This document shows positions 7,701-14,990 of a stretch of DNA of 64,000 nucleotides, piece after piece. The notes beneath the pieces are model-generated. The model had not been told where the DNA came from, did not search any database, and worked only from the letters and a program-made list of their open reading frames with translations. The position numbers and the translations under genes are program-made. The DNA is from Candidatus Fermentithermobacillaceae bacterium (lineage in GTDB: Bacteria > Bacillota > Sulfobacillia > Fermentithermobacillales > DUSS01), in contig DUSS01000070.1 of NCBI GenBank assembly GCA_012842495.1, positions 1 through 64,000 on the forward strand, in the 5' to 3' direction. How positions within the stretch are numbered: position 1 is the first letter of the stretch; the number at the start of each line of letters is the position of its first letter.

Positions 7701-8888
7701 CTATTTCCGTTGGAAGACGAGTTCTCCTTCGATGAACACTTTTTCGGCGACGGTCAGGGTTTCAAAAGGATGGCCGCTCCAAATCACGAGGTCCGCGTCT
7801 TTGCCTGGTTCGATGCTTCCCAGGCGCGAGTCAATCCCGAGGATTTCAGCGGGATTGATCGTGATGGACCTCCAGGCCGCGTCCTCCGGCATCCCCTCCC
7901 GCACCGCTATCCCAGCGTGGAGCGCAAGCCACCTGGTGTTGGTAGTGGTATCGCATTGTATGGCTACTTTTACTCCGGCCTTCGCAAGTATTCCGGGGTT
8001 TGCCAGGCTCACCTGGAGAAGTTCCATCTTCGCTCTGGACATGAGAAGAGGGCCAACTGTACACGGCACCCCTTTGTGGGCCAATATATCAGCTATCAGG
8101 TAGCCTTCCGTGGCGTGTTCGATGACGAAATCCAGGTTAAACTCCTCAGCTATCCGTATAGCGGTCATTATGTCGTCGAGCCTGTGGGCGTGGATCCTTG
8201 CCTTGATTTCCCGCCTGAGAACCCGAGCCAGGGCCTCCATCTTCAGATCTCTATCGGGTTCTTTGGAATTTCCATCTTTCCCGTTATCCTTTTCCCGTTT
8301 CTCCCTGGACTTCTCTAGTTTCTTGATGTAGTTCTGAGCGTTCACCAGAGCTTCCCGGAGAGCTGCCGCGTTGGCCATGCGGGTAGCAGGATACTGCTTC
8401 TTCATCTCGCCGTAGACGCGCTTTGGATTTTCCCCGAGGGCCATCTTCATCCCCTCGGTCCCGGGAATGACCATTTCCTCTGCAGTTCGCCCCCGCAGTT
8501 TTATGGCTATTCCAGTGCCGCCAATGATATTGGCGCTTCCCGGACCCGTGTAAACGGTCGTCACCCCTCCCGAAAGGACATCACGGATGGCTGGGTCCTG
8601 CGGGTTCAAGGCATCGATGGCCCGGAGCTGGGGCGTGATAGGGTTCGTCATCTCATTTCCATCGGCGTTCGCCCAAACCGATGGCTCACCGAACACCGCC
8701 AGGTGGCTGTGGGCGTCGATGAGACCCGGCGTCACCGTTTTGCCGGCGGCATCGATGACTTTGGCATCTTTCGGAACCGGGACGTTCGGTCCCACCTCCC
8801 TTATGCGACCGCCCTCTACGAGGACCGTGCCCCTGGGAATCACTCCCTTCGTAATCGTGTAGATTTTGGCGTTGGTGATGGCCAGCAT
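7701..8888 (-). CDS. Metal-dependent amidohydrolase (imidazolonepropionase-like)
   Basis: Cytosolic amidohydrolase-superfamily enzyme, about 395 aa. The beta-sandwich start (NAKIYTITKGVIPRGTVLVE) leads into the metal-binding HSH at residues 60-62 of LIDAHSHLAVFG. A later LDFVIEHATEG supplies further His ligands. The C-terminal WRSITINPAEILGID and KDADLVIW are classic for dihydroorotase- and imidazolonepropionase-like members. I choose the ATG at 8888 because GGAAAGGGG sits eight bases before it; an ATG two codons upstream is too close to that site. A Lys/Glu-rich stretch at about 185-210 is an extra, probably flexible helix. The substrate is unknown. The gene is divergent from niaR. Confidence 0.88.
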   Translation of the reverse strand: MLAITNAKIYTITKGVIPRGTVLVEGGRIREVGPNVPVPKDAKVIDAAGKTVTPGLIDAHSHLAVFGEPSVWANADGNEMTNPITPQLRAIDALNPQDPAIRDVLSGGVTTVYTGPGSANIIGGTGIAIKLRGRTAEEMVIPGTEGMKMALGENPKRVYGEMKKQYPATRMANAAALREALVNAQNYIKKLEKSREKREKDNGKDGNSKEPDRDLKMEALARVLRREIKARIHAHRLDDIMTAIRIAEEFNLDFVIEHATEGYLIADILAHKGVPCTVGPLLMSRAKMELLQVSLANPGILAKAGVKVAIQCDTTTNTRWLALHAGIAVREGMPEDAAWRSITINPAEILGIDSRLGSIEPGKDADLVIWSGHPFETLTVAEKVFIEGELVFQRK

Positions 8889-8939
8889 GGACATTTCCCC
8901 TTTCCAGACGTTGATCTGTCACTCAACACATCACAAACG

Positions 8940-8961
8940 CCGGCACTCATTAACGTGCCGG
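8940..8961. promoter_or_regulatory. Inverted repeat in the amidohydrolase-niaR divergent region
   Basis: CCGGCAC (8940-8946) and GTGCCGG (8955-8961) are separated by 8 bp. The element lies between two divergent genes and could be an operator for either. It does not resemble the GACA-N2-TGTC element seen before the niaX-like gene. Confidence 0.3.
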
Positions 8962-9083
8962 TTTACGCGACGGTGCTGATGAGAATTCGTTTCTGGCCTC
9001 GAAATATCCTTCCACGCGTGCCTCGGGAGGAACAATTGATACCTGAGACGAATACGCGACATTGGCAGGTGGTAGGAACCGAG

Positions 9084-9605
9084 ATGAACTCAGAGGAGCG
9101 CCGCCGGAAGATCATGGAGATCCTGACGCAAGCGGGCGAGCCGGTCACCGGGTCAACCCTGGCCTCGAATCTCAAGGTTTCAAGACAGGTGATAGTCCAG
9201 GATATAGCCCTTCTTCGGGCTCAGGGTCAGAAGATCCTGGCCACACCGGGCGGTTACACCGTCTTGGAAGCAGAGCCTGCCGCCGGGGGCATCGTTAAAC
9301 TCGTCGCGGTAAAACACGGTAGATCCGAGACGCAGGATGAGCTCTATACGATGGTGGACTCCGGCGCGGAGGTCATCGACGTCACCGTCGATCATCCGGT
9401 GTACGGACAGCTTACCGGGCAGCTTTCCCTCAAAACCCGGTCTGATGTCGACAGATTCATTCGCACCATGGAAGAAAGCGGCGCGGGACTCCTCTCCTCC
9501 CTCACTGGAGGCGTGCATCTCCATACAGTACGGGTGCCCGACCTCGAGACCTTCGAGCGACTGGGAGGCGCTCTGCGAAGCAAGGGATTTCTCCTTTACG
9601 ATTGA
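9084..9605 (+). CDS. niaR: NiaR (YrxA-type) niacin-responsive repressor of NAD metabolism
   Basis: Transcriptional repressor that binds niacin as corepressor and controls NAD synthesis and niacin uptake genes in Bacillota. The product is 173 aa, the normal length. Residues 1-58 form an HTH_11-type winged helix (ILTQAGEPVTGSTLASNL, then VSRQVIVQDIALLR). Residues about 75-170 are the 3H ligand domain with its three conserved histidine segments: VKHGRS, DHPVYG and GGVHLHTV. The start is the ATG at 9084; longer in-frame starts would add non-conserved sequence. A niacin-transporter-like ECF gene with a NiaR-like operator lies 1.1 kb downstream and is the obvious regulatory target. Confidence 0.93.
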   Translation: MNSEERRRKIMEILTQAGEPVTGSTLASNLKVSRQVIVQDIALLRAQGQKILATPGGYTVLEAEPAAGGIVKLVAVKHGRSETQDELYTMVDSGAEVIDVTVDHPVYGQLTGQLSLKTRSDVDRFIRTMEESGAGLLSSLTGGVHLHTVRVPDLETFERLGGALRSKGFLLYD

Positions 9606-9846
9606 CCAGCACCAGCCCCGGCCTCTGCCCCTTTTCTACAAGGCTGTTGAAATCTTGCTTTCAGTTTCAGTGTTCGCTGAGGAAATTGCTTATCTGGGAT
9701 GAGGACCGGAGTGTCGTTGACAGGTCAGCGGCCAGCAACCCCCGACGCTGGGGCAGTGCATATCCTGGTCTGCGCGGGATGCCTTTAGAGGATAGCCCTG
9801 TCAGCGGTCCCATAAGATTATCCCTGGTAAATACCGCTCATGCTGC

Positions 9847-9852
9847 TAAAAT
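9847..9852 (+). promoter_or_regulatory. Predicted promoter of the riboswitch-sleB transcript
   Basis: TAAAAT at 9847-9852 serves as a -10, with a weak -35 (CTGGTA, 9824-9829) at 17-bp spacing. Transcription would begin near 9859, just before the riboswitch aptamer. Confidence 0.4.
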
Positions 9853-9867
9853 AGATGTACCATCCAT

Positions 9868-9981
9868 TTAGCCGAATCCTGCCCGTTAAGGCAGGTACGG
9901 AGGAACCTGTTTTGGGTGAATTCGGACGCGTGTCCGATAGGGCTATCCTTTCACCGAACCCATAGCTAACTCCGGAGGCTT
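9868..9981 (+). ncRNA. Cyclic di-AMP riboswitch (ydaO-yuaA type)
   Basis: The leader of the SleB-like gene carries the conserved blocks of the ydaO/yuaA motif in order: GCCGAATCCTGCC, CGGAGGAACC, TTTTGGGTGAATTC, a hairpin (CGGACGCGTGTCCG), CTATCCTTTCACCGAACCC, and AGCTAACTCCGGAGGC. This class senses c-di-AMP and usually switches its downstream gene off when the ligand is bound. Cell-wall hydrolases and ion transporters are its common targets. The last block overlaps the region just before the ribosome site (AAAGGGGGA, 9983-9991). The remaining 260 bp upstream, back to niaR, show no gene. Confidence 0.88.
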
Positions 9982-9997
9982 GAAAGGGGGATTTTCC

Positions 9998-10600
9998 GTG
10001 TTACGCTTTGATCTCAGAAAATTGAATCGTGCAATCAAAAGTTGCTGCCCGATCAAAGGTTCTCAGACTCATCTAGGCGATAACACCTTTGTGAAGTCAG
10101 TGCGGAGAAGGCCGCTCGAGGCAATGCAAATGTGCGCCAGCCGGCAAAGGGCTCTCGCAGCGGTCATCGTATTCACGCTGGTGCTCGGAGCTGCGGTCCT
10201 CGTCCCGGCAAAGGCTCTCGCCTACGACCCCTGGTACTACGGTTATACGTGGGACGAGGTGATGCTTCTCGCCCGTCTCGTGTACGCAGAAGCAGACGGC
10301 GAACCGTATGTCGGCAAAGTCGCGGTAGCTGCGGTGGTCTTGAACAGGGTGCGCAGCCCGCTGTTTCCGGACACGATAGCCGGTGTGATCTACGAACCCT
10401 GGCAGTTCTCCTGTGTCGGGAACTGGATGTTCAATTCGTACCCGCCCGAGTCTGCCATTCAGGCAGCTCTCGATGCCCTGAACGGCTGGGACCCGACGGG
10501 AGGAGCTCTGTACTACTTCAACTACACGCAGGTTTGGAATCCCTGGTTGTGGTCCAAACCCTGCGCCACCGTGATCGGGCTGCACTGGTTCACGTACTGA
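9998..10600 (+). CDS. SleB/CwlJ-type cell wall hydrolase
   Basis: Peptidoglycan hydrolase of the spore-cortex-lytic SleB catalytic family. The mature domain (about 130 aa) starts after a hydrophobic signal segment (LAAVIVFTLVLGAAVLV) and shows the family pattern LLARLVYAEADGEPYVGKVA with the catalytic Glu, then VVLNRV, FPDTIAGVIYEPWQFS and GALYYFN. A GTG at 9998 follows AAAGGGGGA perfectly; it gives a 43-residue basic extension before the signal segment, so an ATG at 10124 is an alternative start. No PG-binding domain precedes the catalytic part, making it CwlJ-like in architecture. The c-di-AMP riboswitch ties its expression to wall or osmotic state. Germination or vegetative wall roles are both possible. 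Confidence 0.85.
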   Translation: MLRFDLRKLNRAIKSCCPIKGSQTHLGDNTFVKSVRRRPLEAMQMCASRQRALAAVIVFTLVLGAAVLVPAKALAYDPWYYGYTWDEVMLLARLVYAEADGEPYVGKVAVAAVVLNRVRSPLFPDTIAGVIYEPWQFSCVGNWMFNSYPPESAIQAALDALNGWDPTGGALYYFNYTQVWNPWLWSKPCATVIGLHWFTY

Positions 10601-10621
10601 ACCAAGTCGTTGATTTAACTG

Positions 10622-10650
10622 TTGACAAGACACCTGTCGAGCGGGATACT
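10622..10650 (+). promoter_or_regulatory. Promoter of niaX-like gene with embedded NiaR-like operator
   Basis: A consensus -35 TTGACA (10622-10627) and a -10 GATACT (10645-10650) are spaced by exactly 17 bp. The spacer contains GACACCTGTC, a GACA-N2-TGTC palindrome that resembles the GACA/TGTC-type NiaR site, as I remember it. A repressor bound here would block RNA polymerase directly. The predicted start (~10657) gives a leader of about 16 nt that begins at the GGAGG ribosome site. Confidence 0.65.
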
Positions 10651-10670
10651 CCCCTCGGAGGTGTCTTTTT
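10628..10670 (+). terminator. Intrinsic terminator of the sleB transcript, overlapping the niaX promoter
   Basis: AGACACCT (10628-10635) pairs with AGGTGTCT (10659-10666), with inner CGAG/CTCG and GGG/CCC pairs, and T5 follows (10666-10670). It would end transcription from the SleB-like gene. Read-through RNA would hide the GGAGG ribosome site of the next gene in the 3' arm, whereas transcripts from the internal promoter lack the 5' arm and leave it free. Confidence 0.75.
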
Positions 10671-10672
10671 CT

Positions 10673-11179
10673 ATGGAACACAACCGCACGATCAAAATCG
10701 CTTCGGGGTCTTTGCTTTTAGCTTTATCGTTACTGATACCGCTGACATTCGGCGGCTTTCTAGGCATCCAGATAGGACCGGGTAGTGCGACGCTGGCATC
10801 GCACGTACCAACCTTTTTGGCCATGCTTTACGGTCCCGGCGTGGCGTTCGTGGTAGGACTGGGATCGGCCATAGGGTTTTTCATGAAACTAGGTTTGATC
10901 ATCGGGCTTAGAGCTGCCATGCACATTATAGTTGGAGTGGTTGGGGCTTACATGCTGAAAAGGCACATCAGTTTCCCTCTCACCCTGATCGCCCTGACTC
11001 CTTTTCATGCCCTTCTCGAATCCCTCATAGTACTTTTGTTCGGGTTTTCCCTTCGAGAGGTGGGGCTCGCCGTGGGCTGCATGACCGTCATTCACCATCT
11101 TTTGGATGCCACCATAGCCGTGGCCGTTTGGCGGCTCGCATTTTATGGAGCTCCCCAGCAACCGTTAACCCGGACGTAG
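10673..11179 (+). CDS. niaX: ECF transporter S component, probably niacin-specific (NiaX)
   Basis: Integral membrane substrate-binding subunit of an energy-coupling-factor vitamin transporter, 168 aa with five to six predicted helices. Typical S-component features include LFGGFLGIQIGPGSATLASHV-like loops, FLAMLYGPGVAFVVGLGSAIGFF and a conserved FHALLESL segment; the ATPases and EcfT are encoded elsewhere. ATG at 10673 follows GGAGG (10657-10661). The NiaR-like operator in its promoter and niaR nearby argue for niacin as substrate; this is inference from regulation. Its stop lies two bases from the stop of the convergent thioredoxin-like gene. Confidence 0.75.
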   Translation: MEHNRTIKIASGSLLLALSLLIPLTFGGFLGIQIGPGSATLASHVPTFLAMLYGPGVAFVVGLGSAIGFFMKLGLIIGLRAAMHIIVGVVGAYMLKRHISFPLTLIALTPFHALLESLIVLLFGFSLREVGLAVGCMTVIHHLLDATIAVAVWRLAFYGAPQQPLTRT

Positions 11180-11181
11180 AC

Positions 11182-11532
11182 CTAGGTCTTATTCTGAGAA
11201 TCAGTCTTCGGCTGGTCGGTATTTTCCTGCAGAGCTTGTTCGATAATCTCAGGGAGCTGGTACAGGGAGTTTCGTCCATGGAGAATCAGTTCACCATTGA
11301 GGAGTACCGCAGGCAAGCTGATTTCGTTTCTCTGAACCATCTGGAGTATCGTTGGATAATAACCCGCTTCAGAGTCGGCCGTGTCTACATAGCGGCATTG
11401 AAGCTTCTTCTGTCCAAAACGCCTGTATAAATTGCTGATGTACCCCAGAACGACCTCTTCCATGGACCTTGAACCACAACACCCTGTTCTATACCTAATC
11501 TCTCTCGAGCCTAAGATCACAACCTGGATCAT
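11182..11532 (-). CDS. Thioredoxin-fold small protein (YuzD-like)
   Basis: About 116 aa with a beta-alpha-beta start (IQVVILGS) followed by a CC pair (RTGCCGS) where redox cysteines or iron-sulfur ligands would sit. Then come an amphipathic helix, the strand CRYVDT, and SLPAVLLNGELILHG, which carries a cis-Pro-like position. This layout resembles the thioredoxin-like YuzD/NfeU proteins of Bacillota, but CxxC is replaced by CC. ATG at 11532 has AAGGGGTGG upstream; a GTG at 11544 is also possible. It converges on the niaX-like gene. Redox or Fe-S assembly function is only a suggestion. Confidence 0.6.
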   Translation of the reverse strand: MIQVVILGSREIRYRTGCCGSRSMEEVVLGYISNLYRRFGQKKLQCRYVDTADSEAGYYPTILQMVQRNEISLPAVLLNGELILHGRNSLYQLPEIIEQALQENTDQPKTDSQNKT

Positions 11533-11770
11533 GCAACAGGCCACCCCTTATGTGAACTTGTTACGTCTACAGTTTATTCGGACTTCTCCATAGCTGACAC
11601 CGCCGCTCGTTGCAAAGGGGTCGGATCTAGAAACCAGTGCCCGTTGAACCTCATTTGGTGTAACCGCGGCGAAACTAGCTGCATAACATGTGGACGAAAA
11701 TACCTCTTCCAGATTTAACCGCAGGGAGAGGTACATTCTTAGGAGACAGATAAGAAGGAGGAATCAGTTT

Positions 11771-12619
11771 ATGGAAGCGCCTAGAATCAAGGGGTTACCA
11801 CCGGTTCCCCCGGTCATAAAGCCGATTCGCCCCCGAGATTTTCGGTGCGAGTGCGTATGCTTGGAGGTTCAAAAAATCCTCGATGCCCGGAAACAGAAGG
11901 AATGCCAGGTATTCACGAGACTCGAGTCGTTTGGAATTGTCCCAAGGACTCTTCCGCTGATAGACATCAATCAGAATCCGATAGCTGTCGTCGACTGGTT
12001 GCCGCAAGACGACATTGTATGCCGGAGAGCGATTTTTAAGGAGAACCACAAGGGTCAGATCTTCGTCATAGAGAAACCCCCACAGGAGTTCACTGTTGAG
12101 CCACTTGGCGGTAAGCCGCCGGCCGCTAGAATCACAGTAACGGTGACGCCCGGAAAGAACCCAGATCCCATACCTAATCTTCTCATCCAGTGTAGGGTTA
12201 AAGAGACCGTGCTGGCCGAGCTCGAGAACCGAACGCCCGGGAGAACACCAACAACCGGTTTCATCGAAGTCTGCCCGGTCCGTTTCATAAAGCGGCCAGT
12301 ACTCTTCTTCCCCGATCAGGAGCAAGTCGGACAGGTCAGCGTGAAGACGGAATCTTCATGGGAGATTCTCGACTGCGCCACGGAAATCACCTTGAACGTG
12401 CTCAGAGTCAACGTCACCGTCGGCGCGTTCATCATCGTGAAAACCTGGGCCGACGTCCAACTGGTCACCACAGCCATGGGCGAATGCGACTGGGAACTGA
12501 TCCCGCCACCGTTCCCCGAGGATCCATGTGACGCTTTCAAAGCGAGACCCTTCCCGCCATTTAACCCGCCACAGTTGGAGGACTTCTTCATACCAGACCC
12601 CGAAAAAGGCAGTGGCTAG
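11771..12619 (+). CDS. Unrecognised Cys-containing protein sharing an RPFPPFNP tail motif
   Basis: About 282 aa, no signal peptide and no membrane helix. The start is the ATG at 11771, fixed by AAGGAGG nine bases before it. It begins with a Pro-rich stretch (GLPPVPPVIKPIRP), then CECVC and several spaced cysteines, then beta-rich sequence with alternating Val/Thr. The last 24 residues (DPCDAF, RPFPPFNP, EDFF) recur near the N-terminus of the beta-helix protein encoded at 14991. An exported wall or spore-coat protein of a germination-competent cell is a reasonable guess, since ger genes follow, but no family is recognised. Confidence 0.7.
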   Translation: MEAPRIKGLPPVPPVIKPIRPRDFRCECVCLEVQKILDARKQKECQVFTRLESFGIVPRTLPLIDINQNPIAVVDWLPQDDIVCRRAIFKENHKGQIFVIEKPPQEFTVEPLGGKPPAARITVTVTPGKNPDPIPNLLIQCRVKETVLAELENRTPGRTPTTGFIEVCPVRFIKRPVLFFPDQEQVGQVSVKTESSWEILDCATEITLNVLRVNVTVGAFIIVKTWADVQLVTTAMGECDWELIPPPFPEDPCDAFKARPFPPFNPPQLEDFFIPDPEKGSG

Positions 12620-12636
12620 AAGCACTGTACAAGTCG

Positions 12637-12669
12637 GTGGAAGGGGGCCTAATGCCCTCTTCCACTTTT
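12637..12669 (+). terminator. Intrinsic terminator
   Basis: A 12-bp stem (GTGGAAGGGGGC with GCCCTCTTCCAC, one G-T wobble) and a 5-nt loop (CTAAT) are followed by TTTT. It lies 17 bp beyond the stop of the preceding plus-strand gene. Confidence 0.85.
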
Positions 12670-12807
12670 CCCATTTGTTGCAAGAAGTGATTCCTGTGTC
12701 TAAGGTCTGGATAGTGCTGAACGGGAGCAGCGAGGACAATAAGGTTGCAAGAAGCAGTCCTTTTGTATAAGGTTTGAACATCGGTTTAGATACAACTAAG
12801 GGCCTTC

Positions 12808-13911
12808 TCACCTGGAATCGCTCTGATCAGGTGCCTTCCCTATTCTTTCAAGATAAAGCAGGTACTCATCCACCAACTCTTCCGTGGGTTTTATCCCTTG
12901 GGAGGAAAGAAACTTGTAGGCTAACCTTCTTGCCTCTTCGATTGGCTTTGATAGTAGATCCCGATTGTCGATGGCAGAAGTCTCTTCCTCTTTTCCGGGC
13001 GGGAGTGATTCCCATGGCGGCGTCGGGCCTTGCAAAGGAGGCTCAACAGGCGCAATGGGCTGCGGTGCGCCAAATATTCCGACGTCCGCCACCGAACCTT
13101 TGGCTTGTTGCGAAAGCGCTGTCCCGGCCGTTCCAACAACGGGTTCATCGGTTTTTGCGGGTACGTCTCCCTGGACTTTTGTTCCTTTCGATTCCAGGAT
13201 CTCAGGGCGAAATGCCTCTTTTATCGAGGCATCAATCGGTGTCTTCTTAAAGTATCCCAGAACGCCGTTACAAACCGTAACTGAAAGGTTTTCAAGCAAA
13301 GGCTCATTGTAGCCGTAGACCAACGGAATTGCCAGGAGAACCGTAGGGGCTGATACTCCCCGCCGTGACTGAGCGAACCATTCCTTCATCGCAGAAGGTA
13401 GCTTCAGGGAAGACGTTCTCCTAAAGCCGAGAGGACTTGCGCATTCGCTGGCCAAAGCTAAGTGTCCCGCCAGGCGAAAGCTCCCGAATGGCCTCTCCCA
13501 CCAAGGATAGATGACCAAAGGATCGATTCCCCCGGGAACAACAGGGCCGGTATAGATTAATAAGGCAGTATCCCAGTAGATAGACCTTGCGTCTTTTTTA
13601 CCCTCCAGCTTTTGAGGATCATCCACCTTTTCCAGGGTAATGTCGGCTCCCGTAATCCACAGAAGGCGCTCAAGGAGTTTCAACTCTGTTTTCAAGAGCT
13701 CCTGTAAATGATCTCCTTTGACTGTGACATCGTCCACGAACCTCACCAGAAGCCGCCTGCCTATTAAAGGAGGGTAAACAGCAAAAACTCCAGAGGTCTT
13801 GTCGTGTCTGAATGGAATGCCTACCAGTTGGCAGACAGCCTCAAAGGTGAATGGAGACGGCATGGCAACACGCTGCGAGCGTACCTCCGCATTGTCGACA
13901 AGCAGGCGCAT
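12808..13911 (-). CDS. Uncharacterised protein, possibly a degenerate amidase-fold protein
   Basis: 367 aa; ATG at 13911 follows GGGGAGAGG. I do not recognise it with certainty. Residues ~50-240 loosely follow the order of an N-acetylmuramoyl-L-alanine amidase (Amidase_3) domain: an opening strand RRLLVRFVDD, a helix ELLKTELKLLERLLWITGAD, a strand DTALLIYTG, then LAGHLALASE and the closing SAPTVLLAIPLVYGYNEP...VLGYF pattern. The zinc-binding His and Glu residues expected at these places are missing, so it would be a non-catalytic relative. Residues ~245-310 are a Pro/Gly/Ala-rich linker, and the last ~50 residues are helical and charged. No signal peptide. Confidence 0.6.
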   Translation of the reverse strand: MRLLVDNAEVRSQRVAMPSPFTFEAVCQLVGIPFRHDKTSGVFAVYPPLIGRRLLVRFVDDVTVKGDHLQELLKTELKLLERLLWITGADITLEKVDDPQKLEGKKDARSIYWDTALLIYTGPVVPGGIDPLVIYPWWERPFGSFRLAGHLALASECASPLGFRRTSSLKLPSAMKEWFAQSRRGVSAPTVLLAIPLVYGYNEPLLENLSVTVCNGVLGYFKKTPIDASIKEAFRPEILESKGTKVQGDVPAKTDEPVVGTAGTALSQQAKGSVADVGIFGAPQPIAPVEPPLQGPTPPWESLPPGKEEETSAIDNRDLLSKPIEEARRLAYKFLSSQGIKPTEELVDEYLLYLERIGKAPDQSDSR

Positions 13912-14006
13912 AAATACCTCTCCCCTAGAAGAAGCACTTCCCGATCCATGTATATGAAATCTCCTGGTTTCCCGGTGTGTGCAAAACCGTTACTTTTTTG
14001 CGAGAT

Positions 14007-14032
14007 AAAAGGGGAGGGCCCATCGGCCCTCC
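14007..14032 (-). terminator. Intrinsic terminator of the CAP-domain gene
   Basis: On the minus strand GGAGGGCC and GGCCCTCC (14013-14032) form an 8-bp stem with a 4-nt loop, followed by CCTTTT. It lies about 35 bp past the CAP-domain stop codon. Confidence 0.75.
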
Positions 14033-14065
14033 TACCCTGATTTGACCAGGCAAGCTATTCTTTTC

Positions 14066-14794
14066 CTACCGCTCAACAAACAGCTCAACCACGTAATATC
14101 CGTATAAAGATGAACCAGATCCGCGGGGAACCACACCGACACCTACATGGGTCCAGTACGGTTTAAGCATGTTATCTTTGTGTTTGGGACTGGACATCCA
14201 GCTTTCATGAGCCATAATCGGGGAACCGGCGACAGTAAGATTCTCTCTCGAACGTTTATACGGGATACCGAAGCTGCTGAGCAACGTAGGCGAATAGCCG
14301 TAAGTGGGGGATTCATGGCCGTAGTAGCCGTTCTTAACCATATCCTCCCCTTTAATTCGCGCAACCTGAACCAGGTAAGGATCGATTTCCAGCGGCCTCA
14401 GTCCCAGTCTAACTCGCTCCTGGTTGAGCAATTCAATTACTTCCTGCTCAAAAGCTGTTGGTACGGCCGGTTCAAGCTTTGTGGGAACGGTGCTTCCAGT
14501 ACCTGTAGCTGGTGTCGTGGCTCCTTTATTACCGAAACGGGCCTGGTACCAAGCATCGTACGCAGCTTTATCATCGTTTGGATCTACCTGACCCGACCCG
14601 GGAGCGGGATTCGCAGGAGGATTTGGATCCGGTTGTACCGGTGGCTGATTCGGTAATGTACCGAACCGTGCCCGGTACCATTCGTTGTAAGCTTCCTGGT
14701 CTTCGGGGGACATGGCCAGCACGTACCCCGTGTTGTACGTGGCCACCAGAGCTAGAACCACTAGGACGAACACTGCTTTCTTGAGATACTTCAT
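14066..14794 (-). CDS. Secreted CAP/SCP-domain protein (YkwD-like) with two WYxARFG repeats
   Basis: 242 aa. It starts with a clear signal peptide (KKAVFVLVVLALVATYNTGYVLA). Two short repeats follow, AYNEWYRARFG near residue 35 and AYDAWYQARFG near 80, separated by a Pro/Asn-rich linker. The C-terminal 125 residues form a CAP domain: LLNQERVRLGLRPL, ARIKGEDMVKNGYYGHESP, RENLTVAG, ESWMSSPKHKDNML and the closing WTHVGVGV. The His and Glu of the CAP cavity are present. Such proteins occur in Bacillota spore coats and walls. The repeats may be binding modules. A terminator follows the gene, so it is monocistronic. Confidence 0.88.
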   Translation of the reverse strand: MKYLKKAVFVLVVLALVATYNTGYVLAMSPEDQEAYNEWYRARFGTLPNQPPVQPDPNPPANPAPGSGQVDPNDDKAAYDAWYQARFGNKGATTPATGTGSTVPTKLEPAVPTAFEQEVIELLNQERVRLGLRPLEIDPYLVQVARIKGEDMVKNGYYGHESPTYGYSPTLLSSFGIPYKRSRENLTVAGSPIMAHESWMSSPKHKDNMLKPYWTHVGVGVVPRGSGSSLYGYYVVELFVER

Positions 14795-14990
14795 CGCTGG
14801 CCTCCTTCCAATACTTGGGCATTACCTGTTGGCGCCTACCTCCGAGGCTTGTACCTTTATTCGCTGTTCAGGGGGACAATCCTCTTGGAAATTGCGTCCA
14901 TGCTGGCCGTATCTTCCTAAGTGTCACATGCACCTGTTCTTCGCTGTCGACATAAGATGGGTAAAGATCTGTGGAGGTTGGGCGAGCCAA

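Noticed and set aside
14795-14960. Minus-strand leader of the CAP gene with GGACGCAA and CAGGTAATGCC, reminiscent of a c-di-GMP (GEMM-I) riboswitch
   Set aside because: The blocks are in the wrong order and spacing, and the conserved GCAAA and tetraloop receptor cannot be placed.
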